Below, piece after piece: positions 1 through 8,146 of a stretch of 33,216 bases of DNA. The translations under genes were made by a program, and so were the position numbers. Location: the NCBI GenBank assembly GCA_003598065.1, contig QZKR01000101.1, positions 1 to 33,216 on the forward strand, in the 5' to 3' direction. Under the pieces are notes generated by a model. The model was given only the letters and a program-made list of their open reading frames with translations, was not told the origin of the DNA and made no database searches. The DNA is from Myxococcales bacterium. GTDB lineage: Bacteria > Myxococcota_A > SURF-8. How positions within the stretch are numbered: the stretch's first letter is position 1; every line of letters begins with the position of its first letter.

Positions 1-2156
1 CCATTTCGCCGCCGGGCGAAGAAATCCTCCTGCGCGCCGATCGGCTGATCATCGAGGATGAAGGCGAGCGTTGGCGCGCCGAGGGAAACGTCGTCTTTCG
101 GGCGGGCGAACTGACGATCCGCGCCGACGCCATCGAATACGACAACGCGACCGAAACGATCGAAGCCCGCGGATCGGTCTTAGCGAGCGATCGCAGCCGC
201 GAACTGCGCGCCGCATCACTCCGTTATCCCTGGCGCAGCAAAACGATCCACATCGAGTCGGCGGAGGCGGCGCTACGCGTCGGCGAAGGGTCGCCGCCCT
301 ACCGCCTGCGGCTTTTCGGCGCGCGGCTGTCGCGCGAAGCCGACGGCCTCTGGCGGCTTGAGCAGGGCTGGTTCACGCCCTGCGACTGCGGCGAGGGCGA
401 AACGCCGTCGTGGAGCCTGAGCTGCCGCGCGGCCGAGCTGCGCGAAGGCGATGAAGTGATGCTCGACCGGCCGGTTTTCCGCATCCGCGAAACGCCGGTG
501 TTTGCCTTGCCCGAGGCGCGCGTGCCGCTGGCGCGACGCAAAACCGGCCTGCTCGCGCCGTCCCTCGGCTACAGCGACCGGCTGGGGGCGCGCTACCAGC
601 AGGAGTTCTATTGGGCGATCGACGACTGGAGCGACGCGACCGTCGGCCTGGACGCCATGCACCGGCGCGGCGTGCGCCCGACGCTCGAATACCGCCACGT
701 CACCGAGCGGACCTTTGGCGTCTGGCGCGGCTTCCACCTCTACGATTTTCGGGGCGACCGCGACGATACGGCGACGCAGCGTTTCGGCGCGGACGCCGAT
801 TTCGCCTGGAAGCCGTTCGACTGGCTGCGCCAGAAGACGCGCCTCGATCTGCTCTCCGACGCCAGGGTGGTTTCCGATTTCGGCCGCGACTGGCGCAGCC
901 GCGCGCGCGACTTCACGGAAAGCCGCGTCCAGCTTCAAAGCGACGTCGCCGGCTTCTTCGCCGGCGTCGAGGCGAGCGCGGCGCAGTCGCTTATCGCCGC
1001 GCCGGCCGACGGCTGGCTGTGGGGCGACGATCGCGCCACGTCGTTTTACGCCGCGCCGTCCCTGCGGCTCGCCCTGCCGTCGCGGCCGCTGTTGGGCGGC
1101 CGGCTGCTGATCGCCGCCGATCTGGCCTTCGATCTTTTCGGAGCGCCGCCCGGCGGCACGGCGGCTCTCGGCCTGGCGACGGACGACCGCGAACCGCTCT
1201 CCCGACTGGGACGGCTGGCGATCGCGCCACGACTCGCCGCGCCGCTCGTCTTCGGCGATTACGGCTCGCTGACGCTCGGTGCGGCGCTGACGCACTACTC
1301 GTTTTTTCCGGAACGCGCGGAAGACCGGGCGGCGGAAGGCTTCGTCGAACTCGGCGCGACGGCCGACACGCGCCTCTACCGCGTCTTCGACCTCGCCGGC
1401 GGCGGCCGGCTCAAGCACGAGATCGTCCCGCGCCTGACCTGGCGCTACGTTCCGCACGCCTATACCTTCGGCGCGGAGGCGAGCTTCGAACGGCAGTTGA
1501 CGACGCCCCTGGATCAGCGCTTCGCGCCGCACGTCGCGGGCGTCGGCGTGTTGCAGCGGCTGGCCTTGCGGCAGGCGGGTTCGGCGACGATCCTGCGTTT
1601 CCTGAGTCTCGATCTCCGGCAGCAGGCGTTCATCGACGACGCCAGCGCCGAACGCCTCGACGCGCGGCTGGACGAAGGCGCGGCGGAAATGGCCCTCGCC
1701 TTGCCCAAGGCCGACTGGCGCGGGCAAATCGGCGTGCAGTGGGAGGATGCGGCGGTCGGTTCGGCGGCCAGCCGTTTGCGGCTCGGACCCTTCCGGGGCG
1801 TCTCGCTCGACCATCGCTATCGTTACATCGCGCCGGGCGCGCCGTTGGGCGACTGGCTGCTGCAACAGCGGGATGCTCCCGAGGAGACGCTGCACCAGAC
1901 CGGCGGCGGCCTCGCCTGGACGATCGTTCCGGCGTTCTCGGTCCGCTACGACGTGGATGTTTCGGTCGCCTATCGGCGGCTGATCGAGCAGATGTGGCGC
2001 GCCGAGTATCGTTCGCCCTGCCGCTGCTGGCGCGCCGAGCTGACGGTTTACCACCGCCCCGGCCTCACCGCCCCGGACGTTTATCTCAATGTCGATCTCG
2101 CGCCGCTGTTCGACGCCCCGCCGGCGGCCGAGGCGTCGTTCGGGAATGGGGGTTGA
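1..2156 (+). CDS. lptD: LPS-assembly protein LptD (OstA), 5'-truncated by window edge
   Basis: Outer-membrane beta-barrel that inserts lipopolysaccharide into the outer leaflet. The frame (codons from base 3) is open to the left edge, so only the last 717 or so residues are visible and the signal peptide is missing. The first 80 or so visible residues show the repeating beta pattern of the OstA/LptA jelly roll (ADRLIIEDEGERWRAEGNVV, then EYDNATETIEARGSVL). Next comes the family signature FTPCDCGEGETPSWSL and a long stretch of alternating aromatic and charged strands typical of the barrel. Near the C terminus, SPCRCWRAEL resembles the Cys-bearing segment that forms inter-domain disulfides in E. 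coli LptD; together with the upstream CDC this gives two candidate Cys pairs. The gene ends in TGA and is followed by 187 bp without a gene. The family call is confident; the disulfide pairing is inferred. Confidence 0.88.
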   Translation, partial: ISPPGEEILLRADRLIIEDEGERWRAEGNVVFRAGELTIRADAIEYDNATETIEARGSVLASDRSRELRAASLRYPWRSKTIHIESAEAALRVGEGSPPYRLRLFGARLSREADGLWRLEQGWFTPCDCGEGETPSWSLSCRAAELREGDEVMLDRPVFRIRETPVFALPEARVPLARRKTGLLAPSLGYSDRLGARYQQEFYWAIDDWSDATVGLDAMHRRGVRPTLEYRHVTERTFGVWRGFHLYDFRGDRDDTATQRFGADADFAWKPFDWLRQKTRLDLLSDARVVSDFGRDWRSRARDFTESRVQLQSDVAGFFAGVEASAAQSLIAAPADGWLWGDDRATSFYAAPSLRLALPSRPLLGGRLLIAADLAFDLFGAPPGGTAALGLATDDREPLSRLGRLAIAPRLAAPLVFGDYGSLTLGAALTHYSFFPERAEDRAAEGFVELGATADTRLYRVFDLAGGGRLKHEIVPRLTWRYVPHAYTFGAEASFERQLTTPLDQRFAPHVAGVGVLQRLALRQAGSATILRFLSLDLRQQAFIDDASAERLDARLDEGAAEMALALPKADWRGQIGVQWEDAAVGSAASRLRLGPFRGVSLDHRYRYIAPGAPLGDWLLQQRDAPEETLHQTGGGLAWTIVPAFSVRYDVDVSVAYRRLIEQMWRAEYRSPCRCWRAELTVYHRPGLTAPDVYLNVDLAPLFDAPPAAEASFGNGG

Positions 2157-2343
2157 CCCTTTCGGCGCGTTTTGCCGAGAATATATCGGGCCTGGCGATG
2201 GTTATTCATTACATGGGGAGCGCGCGCTTGCCGGCGAGGAAAAACAACTTGTCAGCCTCGGGGAATTACAGTAAAAACGTCCCGTCTGCAAAGAGGGCGA
2301 CTCATCGCGTTTTGCCTGCGAAAATTCTGACGTGGAGGAAGTC

Positions 2344-4089
2344 ATGCGTGTGGAGTCGGCGTTGACGCGGAAAGCTGCAATTCTGGCCGGAATGTTTCTG
2401 GCGCTGACCCTGTTCGTCGCGCCGGCGGCGCGGGCGGCCTCGATCGGCGCGGCCGAAATCGCCGCCTACACGCGGCTGGCCGAACAGATCCCCTCCCAGG
2501 CGCCGCTGGTCGTCATGGCCGCCGGGCTGTCGCAAACCGCCGCTTCGATCGAGGCGCTTTTCAAGCGCTATCAGCAGACCGACCCGACCTTCGACTACAA
2601 CAAGCTGACGCTCTCGCTCAAGGGCGGCCTCGGCTACAACCCGCTTTCGACGTCCGAACTGGCGACGCTGGGTCTCGATCTGGATTACGGTCTGGCCGTC
2701 TATTCGCTGTCGCGCGACGGCGCGCCGCTCGTCGTCGGCCGCATGTCCAACCGCGACGCCTTGAAAAAAATGCTCGACACGATGGCCGTCTCGGTCGGCC
2801 AGGGCAAGGCGCTGCCGCCGGCCAAGGAGAAAGACGCCGAGATTTTCGTCTACACCCAGGACGGGACGCCCGCCGGCAAGCTCCAGTTCATATACGCGCT
2901 CAAGGGCGAGTCGGCCTTTGTGATGGCGCAGCCGCCGTCGCGCGAGTGGTTCGACAAGCACCTGGCCGCGTCGCTCGGGCTGGCCAAGGCCAAGAGCCTC
3001 GCCGCCGACAAAACCTTCGCCGCCCTGCTCAAGCGGCTGGAGGCGAAGACGTCGTTTGTCAGCTATAGCAACTACGCGCAGTACATGAAGGAACTCAAGC
3101 AGACGGCGCGGAGTTACGAGAAAGAACTTGCCGGCAAGGGCGGCTTCACCGACATCCCGTCGCCCGTGGAGCTGATGGACGAGTTCGCCAGTTTCGCGGA
3201 GGGCTTCTCCGGCCAGATCTTCGCCGTCTCGATCCAATCCGAGCGGGTGCGCTTCGTGCATGAACTCATCGGCCCCAAGGCCAAGGTCCAGGAGTGGCGG
3301 AAATTCTTCCCCGGCGGCGGAGCCTCGAAGCTGGCCGCCATCAATCTGCTCGGCGACAGCATCGGTTCCCTGTACGGCACGATTGATTTCAAGGCCATCA
3401 AGGACTACTTCGCCAGGAAAATTCCCGCCTTCGACAAAAACTGGCAGGCCTGGAACGCCCGCGTGAAGCAGGAAGCCAACCTCGACATGGACGCCGAGAT
3501 TCTCGCGGCCTTGGGCGTGGAATTCGCCGCCGCGTTCTACGGGCTTGGCCCCCTGCCCGAGGCGATCACCAAGGCCACGAGCGTCAGCGAAGCGCAGATG
3601 ACCAGCCTGGCGAAACTCGTCATCGCCGCCTCGCTGCGCGATCCGGCCAAGGCGAAGGAACTGATGAAGAAAGCGGAGTTGGGCATTCTCACGAACGGCA
3701 AGATTCCCGGCATGTTCAGCGCTCCCACGGGCGACCGCTTCCTGGAAGTCGTCAGCGACGGCCTGCCGCTGCAATTCGGCGTTTACAAAGACGTGTTCCT
3801 GATCGGCATCGGGACGCGCACGTTGCAGGACTTCGTGGCCAAGGCGTCCGCCGGCGGGACGACGCTCGACCCGAAGACCGTCGGGCGCTTCGCCTTCGAC
3901 GTGGGCAAGCTGGCCGCGACGATGGAAAACCTCAAGCCGCCCGCCGATTCACCCAACACCCAGCTTCACCAGCAATACAAAGTCTGGCATAGCGAAGTGG
4001 CGTCCAAACTGTCCTTCATCAAGCGCATCGAAGCTCAGGCGACGCAGATCGCCGACGGCTTCCGCTCCACCGGGGAATTCGTTTTCTAG
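2344..4089 (+). CDS. exported protein of unknown function (DUF3352-like appearance)
   Basis: A 581-residue protein with an N-terminal signal peptide: basic MRVESALTRK, a hydrophobic core, then an APAARA-AS cleavage site near residue 32. It has no lipobox Cys and no later membrane segment, so a periplasmic location is likely. The mature part is rich in Ala, Lys and Leu, with paragraphs such as GLDLDYGLAVYSLSRDGAPL and LPLQFGVYKDVFLIGIG. These recall the large DUF3352-type exported proteins of deltaproteobacteria-like genomes, but I could not confirm that family. ATG 2344 is preferred over an in-frame GTG at 2332 because GGAGG (2334-2338) sits five bases before it. The CPBP protease gene starts six bases after its stop, so the two are probably co-transcribed. 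No catalytic motif was recognised. Confidence 0.8.
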   Translation: MRVESALTRKAAILAGMFLALTLFVAPAARAASIGAAEIAAYTRLAEQIPSQAPLVVMAAGLSQTAASIEALFKRYQQTDPTFDYNKLTLSLKGGLGYNPLSTSELATLGLDLDYGLAVYSLSRDGAPLVVGRMSNRDALKKMLDTMAVSVGQGKALPPAKEKDAEIFVYTQDGTPAGKLQFIYALKGESAFVMAQPPSREWFDKHLAASLGLAKAKSLAADKTFAALLKRLEAKTSFVSYSNYAQYMKELKQTARSYEKELAGKGGFTDIPSPVELMDEFASFAEGFSGQIFAVSIQSERVRFVHELIGPKAKVQEWRKFFPGGGASKLAAINLLGDSIGSLYGTIDFKAIKDYFARKIPAFDKNWQAWNARVKQEANLDMDAEILAALGVEFAAAFYGLGPLPEAITKATSVSEAQMTSLAKLVIAASLRDPAKAKELMKKAELGILTNGKIPGMFSAPTGDRFLEVVSDGLPLQFGVYKDVFLIGIGTRTLQDFVAKASAGGTTLDPKTVGRFAFDVGKLAATMENLKPPADSPNTQLHQQYKVWHSEVASKLSFIKRIEAQATQIADGFRSTGEFVF

Positions 4090-4095
4090 CTCCGC

Positions 4096-4665
4096 ATGAA
4101 ACGGATCAGCCTCAAGGTCGTTTTCTACTTCTACGCGGGATTGTTTTTCGTGGCGCTGGCGTGGATCTGGCTGCGCGGCGATCCGCATTTTTTCGTCCAT
4201 CCCGAGTGGGACGGTCCTCTCGACGGCCAATCCCTGCTGCGCGGGGCCGGCCTCGGGTTGGCCACGGCGCTCGCCGTCGTCATCCTCTCGCGGCTTTCCT
4301 CGATCTACTTCGCCTGGGCGCGCAGCCTGGAGCGGGAATTCGCCGAACTTCTCGGGCCGCTTTCTTTCATGGAAATCGTCGTCATCGCGGTGCTGTCGGG
4401 CGTGGCCGAGGAGGCGTTTTTCCGCGCCGCCCTGCAGCCGACGCTCGGCTGGGCGGCGGCGACGATCATCTTCGGCCTGCTGCACGTCGGCCCGTCGCGG
4501 TCCTTCCTCCCCTGGACGCTCTCGGCGTTCGTGCTCGGCGGCCTCTTGGGCTGGTACTACACGCACACGGGGACGCTGGTCGCGCCCGTGGTCTGCCACA
4601 CGGCGATCAATCTCGTGAATCTGACTTTCATCCAGCGAGCGCGGCCGAAGATGCCGGTTGCATAA
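4096..4665 (+). CDS. CPBP-family intramembrane metalloprotease (Rce1/Abi-like)
   Basis: A 189-residue polytopic membrane protein with about five hydrophobic segments. It carries the three CPBP motifs in order: E105-E106-x3-R110 (AEEAFFR), F126-x3-H130 (FGLLH) and H168-x3-N172 (CHTAIN). The glutamates and histidines form the active site of Rce1-type intramembrane proteases. Bacterial members process or protect against small peptides, or cleave membrane anchors; the substrate here is unknown. The gene begins six bases after the exported protein 2344-4089 and probably shares its transcript. It faces the lipoprotein gene at 4687 tail to tail with only 21 bp between them and no clear terminator hairpin. 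The family is confident, the biological role open. Confidence 0.88.
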   Translation: MKRISLKVVFYFYAGLFFVALAWIWLRGDPHFFVHPEWDGPLDGQSLLRGAGLGLATALAVVILSRLSSIYFAWARSLEREFAELLGPLSFMEIVVIAVLSGVAEEAFFRAALQPTLGWAAATIIFGLLHVGPSRSFLPWTLSAFVLGGLLGWYYTHTGTLVAPVVCHTAINLVNLTFIQRARPKMPVA

Positions 4666-4686
4666 GGCGCGGCGAGGCGGCTTGTC

Positions 4687-5760
4687 TCAGCGCGCGCACT
4701 CCTTGACGGAGCGATAGCGGGTGATCACGACGTCCGGCAGGCAGATCTTCACGCCGCCCCAGAATTGCGCCATCTGCTCCTCCGTCAGGCACCCCCACGT
4801 GACCAGGTTGTTGGGATCGAAGCAATGGATGCCGTCCTCGGGCCGGCAGGCGCTGTCGTCGTCGCAAGCCGCGAAGCAGCGCGGATCGCCGCCCTCGGAC
4901 ATATCGACCATGTGGCCGCCCTCGGCGAATTCGCAGACCCCCTCGTCGTCGGTGGTGCAGTAGCCGTTGGGGATTTCCTCGCTGCCGAGCATCGCCGCCA
5001 CGCAGTAATTCGTGCTGCAATCGTCGTTCCATTCGCAGGGCGCGCCGACGCCGTTGTCGGTGGAGCCGCCGCCGCGGCGGCAGATGTCGTCCTGGGTGCA
5101 GACGAAGGTGAGCGAGTCGGTGGAAAGCGGCTCGTCGCAGGCTTCGATGTAGCGGCAATCCTCGTCTATGGCGCAGGGTACGGGCGCGCAGCGGCCGAAC
5201 TTGGCCGTGGCGAACAGCAGCTGGCTGCCGCATTCCTGGTTGTATTCGTCCTCCAGGCAGATGTAGAGGGGGTTTGTCGTGCATTGATCGATGGTCGGAT
5301 CGCACATTTTGATGCCGGGGCAGTCGTGGCTTTCGCAGGTCGGGATGTACTCCTCTTCTTCCTCCTCCGCGTCGAGATCGCCGTCGGAGGCGTCGCCGTC
5401 CGCCGGATCGCCGTCGGGAAGGTCGCCGTCGCTCGCGTCGCCGTCGGAGGCGTCCCCGTCAGGCGCATCGCCATCCGGATCGTCGCCGTCCGCCTGATCC
5501 CCATCCGCCTGGTCGCCATCGGACGCATCGCCGTCCGCCTCGTCTCCGTCGGGCGGGTCTCCGTCCGAGAGATCGCCGTCGCTCGCGTCGCCGTCCGAGT
5601 CGCCGGTCTCGACGCACTCGCCTTCCACGCAGATCCGTTCGCCTTTGCAGTCGGTGTCCTTGGTGCAGCCGCCGCCGGATTCGCCGCTTGTGCTCCCTGT
5701 GCAACTTACGAGAAAAATTAGAGAAACCAGAATCAAGGCAGGGTTGAACAGCTTCGACAT
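4687..5760 (-). CDS. Cys-rich lipoprotein with 15 tandem DGDxx pentapeptides
   Basis: A 357-residue predicted lipoprotein. The signal peptide ends in a lipobox (FLVSC, lipidated Cys20). A small Cys module follows (GCTKDTDCKGERICVEGEC, residues 31-49). Residues 56-128 form an uninterrupted run of fifteen DGDxx pentapeptides, then a poly-Glu stretch. The C-terminal 215 or so residues hold about two dozen cysteines in CxxDxDC-type spacing, typical of disulfide-rich extracellular modules in Myxococcota-like bacteria. It lacks an obvious enzyme motif. The first of four neighbouring lipoproteins of similar design, it is transcribed divergently from the next one (5915) across a short AT-rich region. 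The acidic linker probably acts as a cation-binding stalk; this is inference. Confidence 0.85.
   Translation of the reverse strand: MSKLFNPALILVSLIFLVSCTGSTSGESGGGCTKDTDCKGERICVEGECVETGDSDGDASDGDLSDGDPPDGDEADGDASDGDQADGDQADGDDPDGDAPDGDASDGDASDGDLPDGDPADGDASDGDLDAEEEEEEYIPTCESHDCPGIKMCDPTIDQCTTNPLYICLEDEYNQECGSQLLFATAKFGRCAPVPCAIDEDCRYIEACDEPLSTDSLTFVCTQDDICRRGGGSTDNGVGAPCEWNDDCSTNYCVAAMLGSEEIPNGYCTTDDEGVCEFAEGGHMVDMSEGGDPRCFAACDDDSACRPEDGIHCFDPNNLVTWGCLTEEQMAQFWGGVKICLPDVVITRYRSVKECAR
5377..5595 (-). repeat. in-frame tandem 15-bp repeats encoding (DGDxx)15
   Basis: Fifteen head-to-tail 15-bp units inside the lipoprotein gene, each encoding Asp-Gly-Asp plus two variable residues (AS, LS, PP, EA, QA, DP, AP, LP, PA). 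Reading-frame and unit length are kept exactly, so copy number can change by slippage or recombination without frameshift. Confidence 0.9.
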
Positions 5761-5816
5761 CGGTGCGCCTCGCGCGGTTTTTCTTTTCTTGGGCCCTGAA
5801 ATTGCTGATAATCGGC

Positions 5817-5845
5817 TTGCTTTACCGAAAGGCTTGCGTTATAGA
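5817..5845 (+). promoter_or_regulatory. possible sigma-70 promoter in divergent lipoprotein intergenic region
   Basis: TTGCTT (5817-5822), a 17-base spacer, then TATAGA (5840-5845), about 70 bases before the lipoprotein start at 5915. The -35 match is weak (3/6). The 154-bp region between the two divergent lipoprotein genes is more AT-rich than its surroundings and also contains TATATATAAAG at 5864-5874, so other promoters are possible. Confidence 0.3.
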
Positions 5846-5914
5846 AGCCGCTCGGCACCAATCTATATATAAAGCAACATCCGCATTATGCAAGCATTTT
5901 CGCGAGGTGCGGCG

Positions 5915-7927
5915 ATGGGTCGGATGGTATGGCGGATGCAGGGGGGCGTTGCGCTCGTTGTCGCGCTGCTTGTTCTGGCAAGCTGCGGCTCGGGTTCGCC
6001 GGCGAACAGCGGCGACCAGGAGGCCGACAACGGCCATTGGGGACCGCAGGTCTGCGAGGACTGGTGCCCCGATACGTGTCTGCTCCTGGATCAGTGTCTG
6101 CGAAACGGCTACGTCGATCCGGCGCTCGTGGAGTTGTGCAGCCTGGACTGCCGGCGCGTGCCGCATGGATTCAAAAAGCGCCTTTTAAGCTGCGGCGCCG
6201 AAACGAATTGCGACGATTTTTCGGCCTGCATCGAGGGCGGCGGCGATTCCCAATTCGACTGTGTCTGGCAGACCGACAACATCGACGACGGCAACGGCGA
6301 CGGCGACATTCCCGACGGCGATCCGCTCGACGCCGACGAGGAATCCGCCGATGAACAGCCGGAAACGGACGGCGACGAGCCCGAGGATGACGACGAGGCG
6401 GAGGACGACGAGGAATACGACGGTACGGATGGCGAGCCGGAAATCGCAGAAGAGAGCGAAGACGCCGAGGATACGGATACGGACGGCGACTTTTCCGAAG
6501 ACGACGTTGCCGAAGACGACGGTGCGGCCGAAGACGGCGACAGGATCGAGGACGACGCGGCCCCGGCGGACGGCGATGAGGAAGCTTTCGAGACGGAGAC
6601 GGAAGCGGAGAGCGAAACGGAGATCGACGAGTCTTCGACGTGCGAGGATTTCGTGCTCTCCTGCGACAACATCGTTTCGCACAACACCGAGCTGGACGGG
6701 TCGGCGCGCATCACCAATTATCCATACTGCCAAGGCATGGAGACGGGGCCGGAGGTCATCTACAGCTTTACCTCGCCCGACGATTGCCTCATCCGCGCCA
6801 TCGTCTCCGGCCAGTCGGCCGACCTGGATCTGTTTTTGCTCGGCGAATGCGACCGAATGACCTGCGCGGACTTTTCCGCCACGACCGGCGCCGAATCGCT
6901 GGAGTTCTACATGACCGCCCGCGACACGCATTATCTCGTCGTGGACGGCTTCCAGGGCGCGGCCGGCGACTATACGATTTCGCTCGAATGCGACTGCGGC
7001 ACGGTTCCCGACGGCGACGAGGAAAAGGAAAACGACGTCGAACCGGAGAGCGATACGGCGACGGACGGCGATGCGACCGACGGCGATGCGGCGCCGGACG
7101 AAGATCCGGAGGAAGCCGAAGCCGACGAGGCCGAACCGCCTGTTGACGGCGACGAGGACGAGGCCGCCGAGATCGAGGAAGAGGCGGCGGAGATCGAGGA
7201 GGAACTCGACGAGCCGGAGGCGGATGAACCGGAAATCGACGCCCAGGAGGACGAACCCGAAATCGATGAACAAGAAGCAGACGAGTCCGCCTGTTCGGGG
7301 CCTTGCGCGCCGGCCACGGCCGCCGATTACTGCGTGGACACGCTGGGGCTTTGCTCCTGCAACGCCGGAACGAACGCCTGGATGACGCTCGACTGCGAAA
7401 CGCTCTGCGTCAACGGCGGCTACGACGGCGCGACACGCTGCGGCGACGACCCGAACGGCCCGGACGACGTGTGCTACTGCTACGACGGCGAGTGCTGGAC
7501 GGACGAGGATTGCGTCGCGCAGGGCAGCGACTTCTGCCTCTACGACGAATCGACCGACCGCACGTTCTGTCAGACGGGCGAATGCGCCTCCGATTTCGAC
7601 TGCCAGCCGCTCGGCAAGGACTGGTGCGTCATGGACGGCGACGCCACCGTCTGCCTGGAGGATTGCCCGATCGCCACCTGCGATCCCTACGTCGGCTGCA
7701 TCGATTTCGGCGACCAGGGACTTTGCGCCGACGACCTGGCGTTGCCCTGCATCGAGATCGGTCCGATCCCTATCTGTTTCGGCGAGAACCAGACTCCCGT
7801 CGATGTCGGCGGGGACTGCTACTGCTGGGACGAATGCCTCCCCGAGCCGAATACGTGCTCGGGCGGGCGGATGTGCACGCCGATCGTCGATTCCGCCGGC
7901 CGCGTCCTGCACGGCGGCTGCACCTAG
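5915..7927 (+). CDS. large acidic, Cys-rich surface lipoprotein with PPC-like domain
   Basis: A 670-residue predicted lipoprotein with lipobox VLASC (Cys24). GTG/ATG options exist upstream (ATG at 5888), but GAGGTG at 5904-5909 fits ATG 5915 best. Domain order: a Cys-rich module with WCPDTCLLLDQC (residues 48-110); a long Asp/Glu/Gly linker with DGD units (about 120-240); a beta-rich domain of about 120 residues (243-363) with TGPEVIYSFTS and DLDLFLLGEC, resembling pre-peptidase C-terminal (PPC) domains; a second acidic linker (365-458); then a C-terminal Cys-rich region of about 210 residues ending HGGCT. The PPC-like domain recurs in the next lipoprotein (8147). No catalytic residues were seen; adhesion or a structural surface role is a guess. 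The strongly acidic composition suggests Ca or Mg binding. Confidence 0.85.
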   Translation: MGRMVWRMQGGVALVVALLVLASCGSGSPANSGDQEADNGHWGPQVCEDWCPDTCLLLDQCLRNGYVDPALVELCSLDCRRVPHGFKKRLLSCGAETNCDDFSACIEGGGDSQFDCVWQTDNIDDGNGDGDIPDGDPLDADEESADEQPETDGDEPEDDDEAEDDEEYDGTDGEPEIAEESEDAEDTDTDGDFSEDDVAEDDGAAEDGDRIEDDAAPADGDEEAFETETEAESETEIDESSTCEDFVLSCDNIVSHNTELDGSARITNYPYCQGMETGPEVIYSFTSPDDCLIRAIVSGQSADLDLFLLGECDRMTCADFSATTGAESLEFYMTARDTHYLVVDGFQGAAGDYTISLECDCGTVPDGDEEKENDVEPESDTATDGDATDGDAAPDEDPEEAEADEAEPPVDGDEDEAAEIEEEAAEIEEELDEPEADEPEIDAQEDEPEIDEQEADESACSGPCAPATAADYCVDTLGLCSCNAGTNAWMTLDCETLCVNGGYDGATRCGDDPNGPDDVCYCYDGECWTDEDCVAQGSDFCLYDESTDRTFCQTGECASDFDCQPLGKDWCVMDGDATVCLEDCPIATCDPYVGCIDFGDQGLCADDLALPCIEIGPIPICFGENQTPVDVGGDCYCWDECLPEPNTCSGGRMCTPIVDSAGRVLHGGCT

Positions 7928-7968
7928 AAAAGCCATCCTACCTGCGCCGTTGGGTTTTGCGTCTGACC

Positions 7969-8052
7969 GTAGGGGAGGATGAAGCGCCGCAGGCGCGGAA
8001 TCCTCCCGAAATGGGAAACGGGCGGATTTCGCTATGCTTCATCCGCCCCTAC
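7969..8052. repeat. 84-bp palindromic element, copy 1
   Basis: Begins GTAGGGGAGGATGAAGC and ends GCTTCATCCGCCCCTAC, so the 17-bp termini pair with one mismatch. Inner hairpins include GCGCCGCAGGCGC. A second copy at 11311-11394 differs at one base. It lies between the stop of the 5915 lipoprotein and the promoter of the 8147 lipoprotein. It looks like a small non-autonomous palindromic (MITE/REP-like) element. Confidence 0.85.
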
Positions 8053-8086
8053 AAACCGGCGCCCCGTCTTTTCGAAGATTCCCGGG

Positions 8087-8115
8087 TTTCCGTTTGGATA
8101 AAAATTCAGTATAAT
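8087..8115 (+). promoter_or_regulatory. candidate promoter for lipoprotein 8147 (perfect TATAAT)
   Basis: A perfect -10 hexamer TATAAT at 8110-8115, 31 bases before the ATG, within an AT-rich patch. The -35 at 17-base spacing is poor (TTTCCG, 8087-8092). GGGAG at 8134-8138 supplies the ribosome binding site. Confidence 0.42.
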
Positions 8116-8146
8116 TAACCCAAACGAAGATTCGGGAGCGTAGCCA

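Noticed and set aside
2249-2277. Promoter TTGTCA-N17-TAAAAA before the exported protein 2344
   Set aside because: Both hexamers match poorly and the region is not otherwise promoter-like; too weak to list as a feature.
5888-5914. ATG 5888 as the start of the large lipoprotein
   Set aside because: No ribosome binding site before it, and the signal peptide is better proportioned from ATG 5915, which has GAGGTG five bases upstream.
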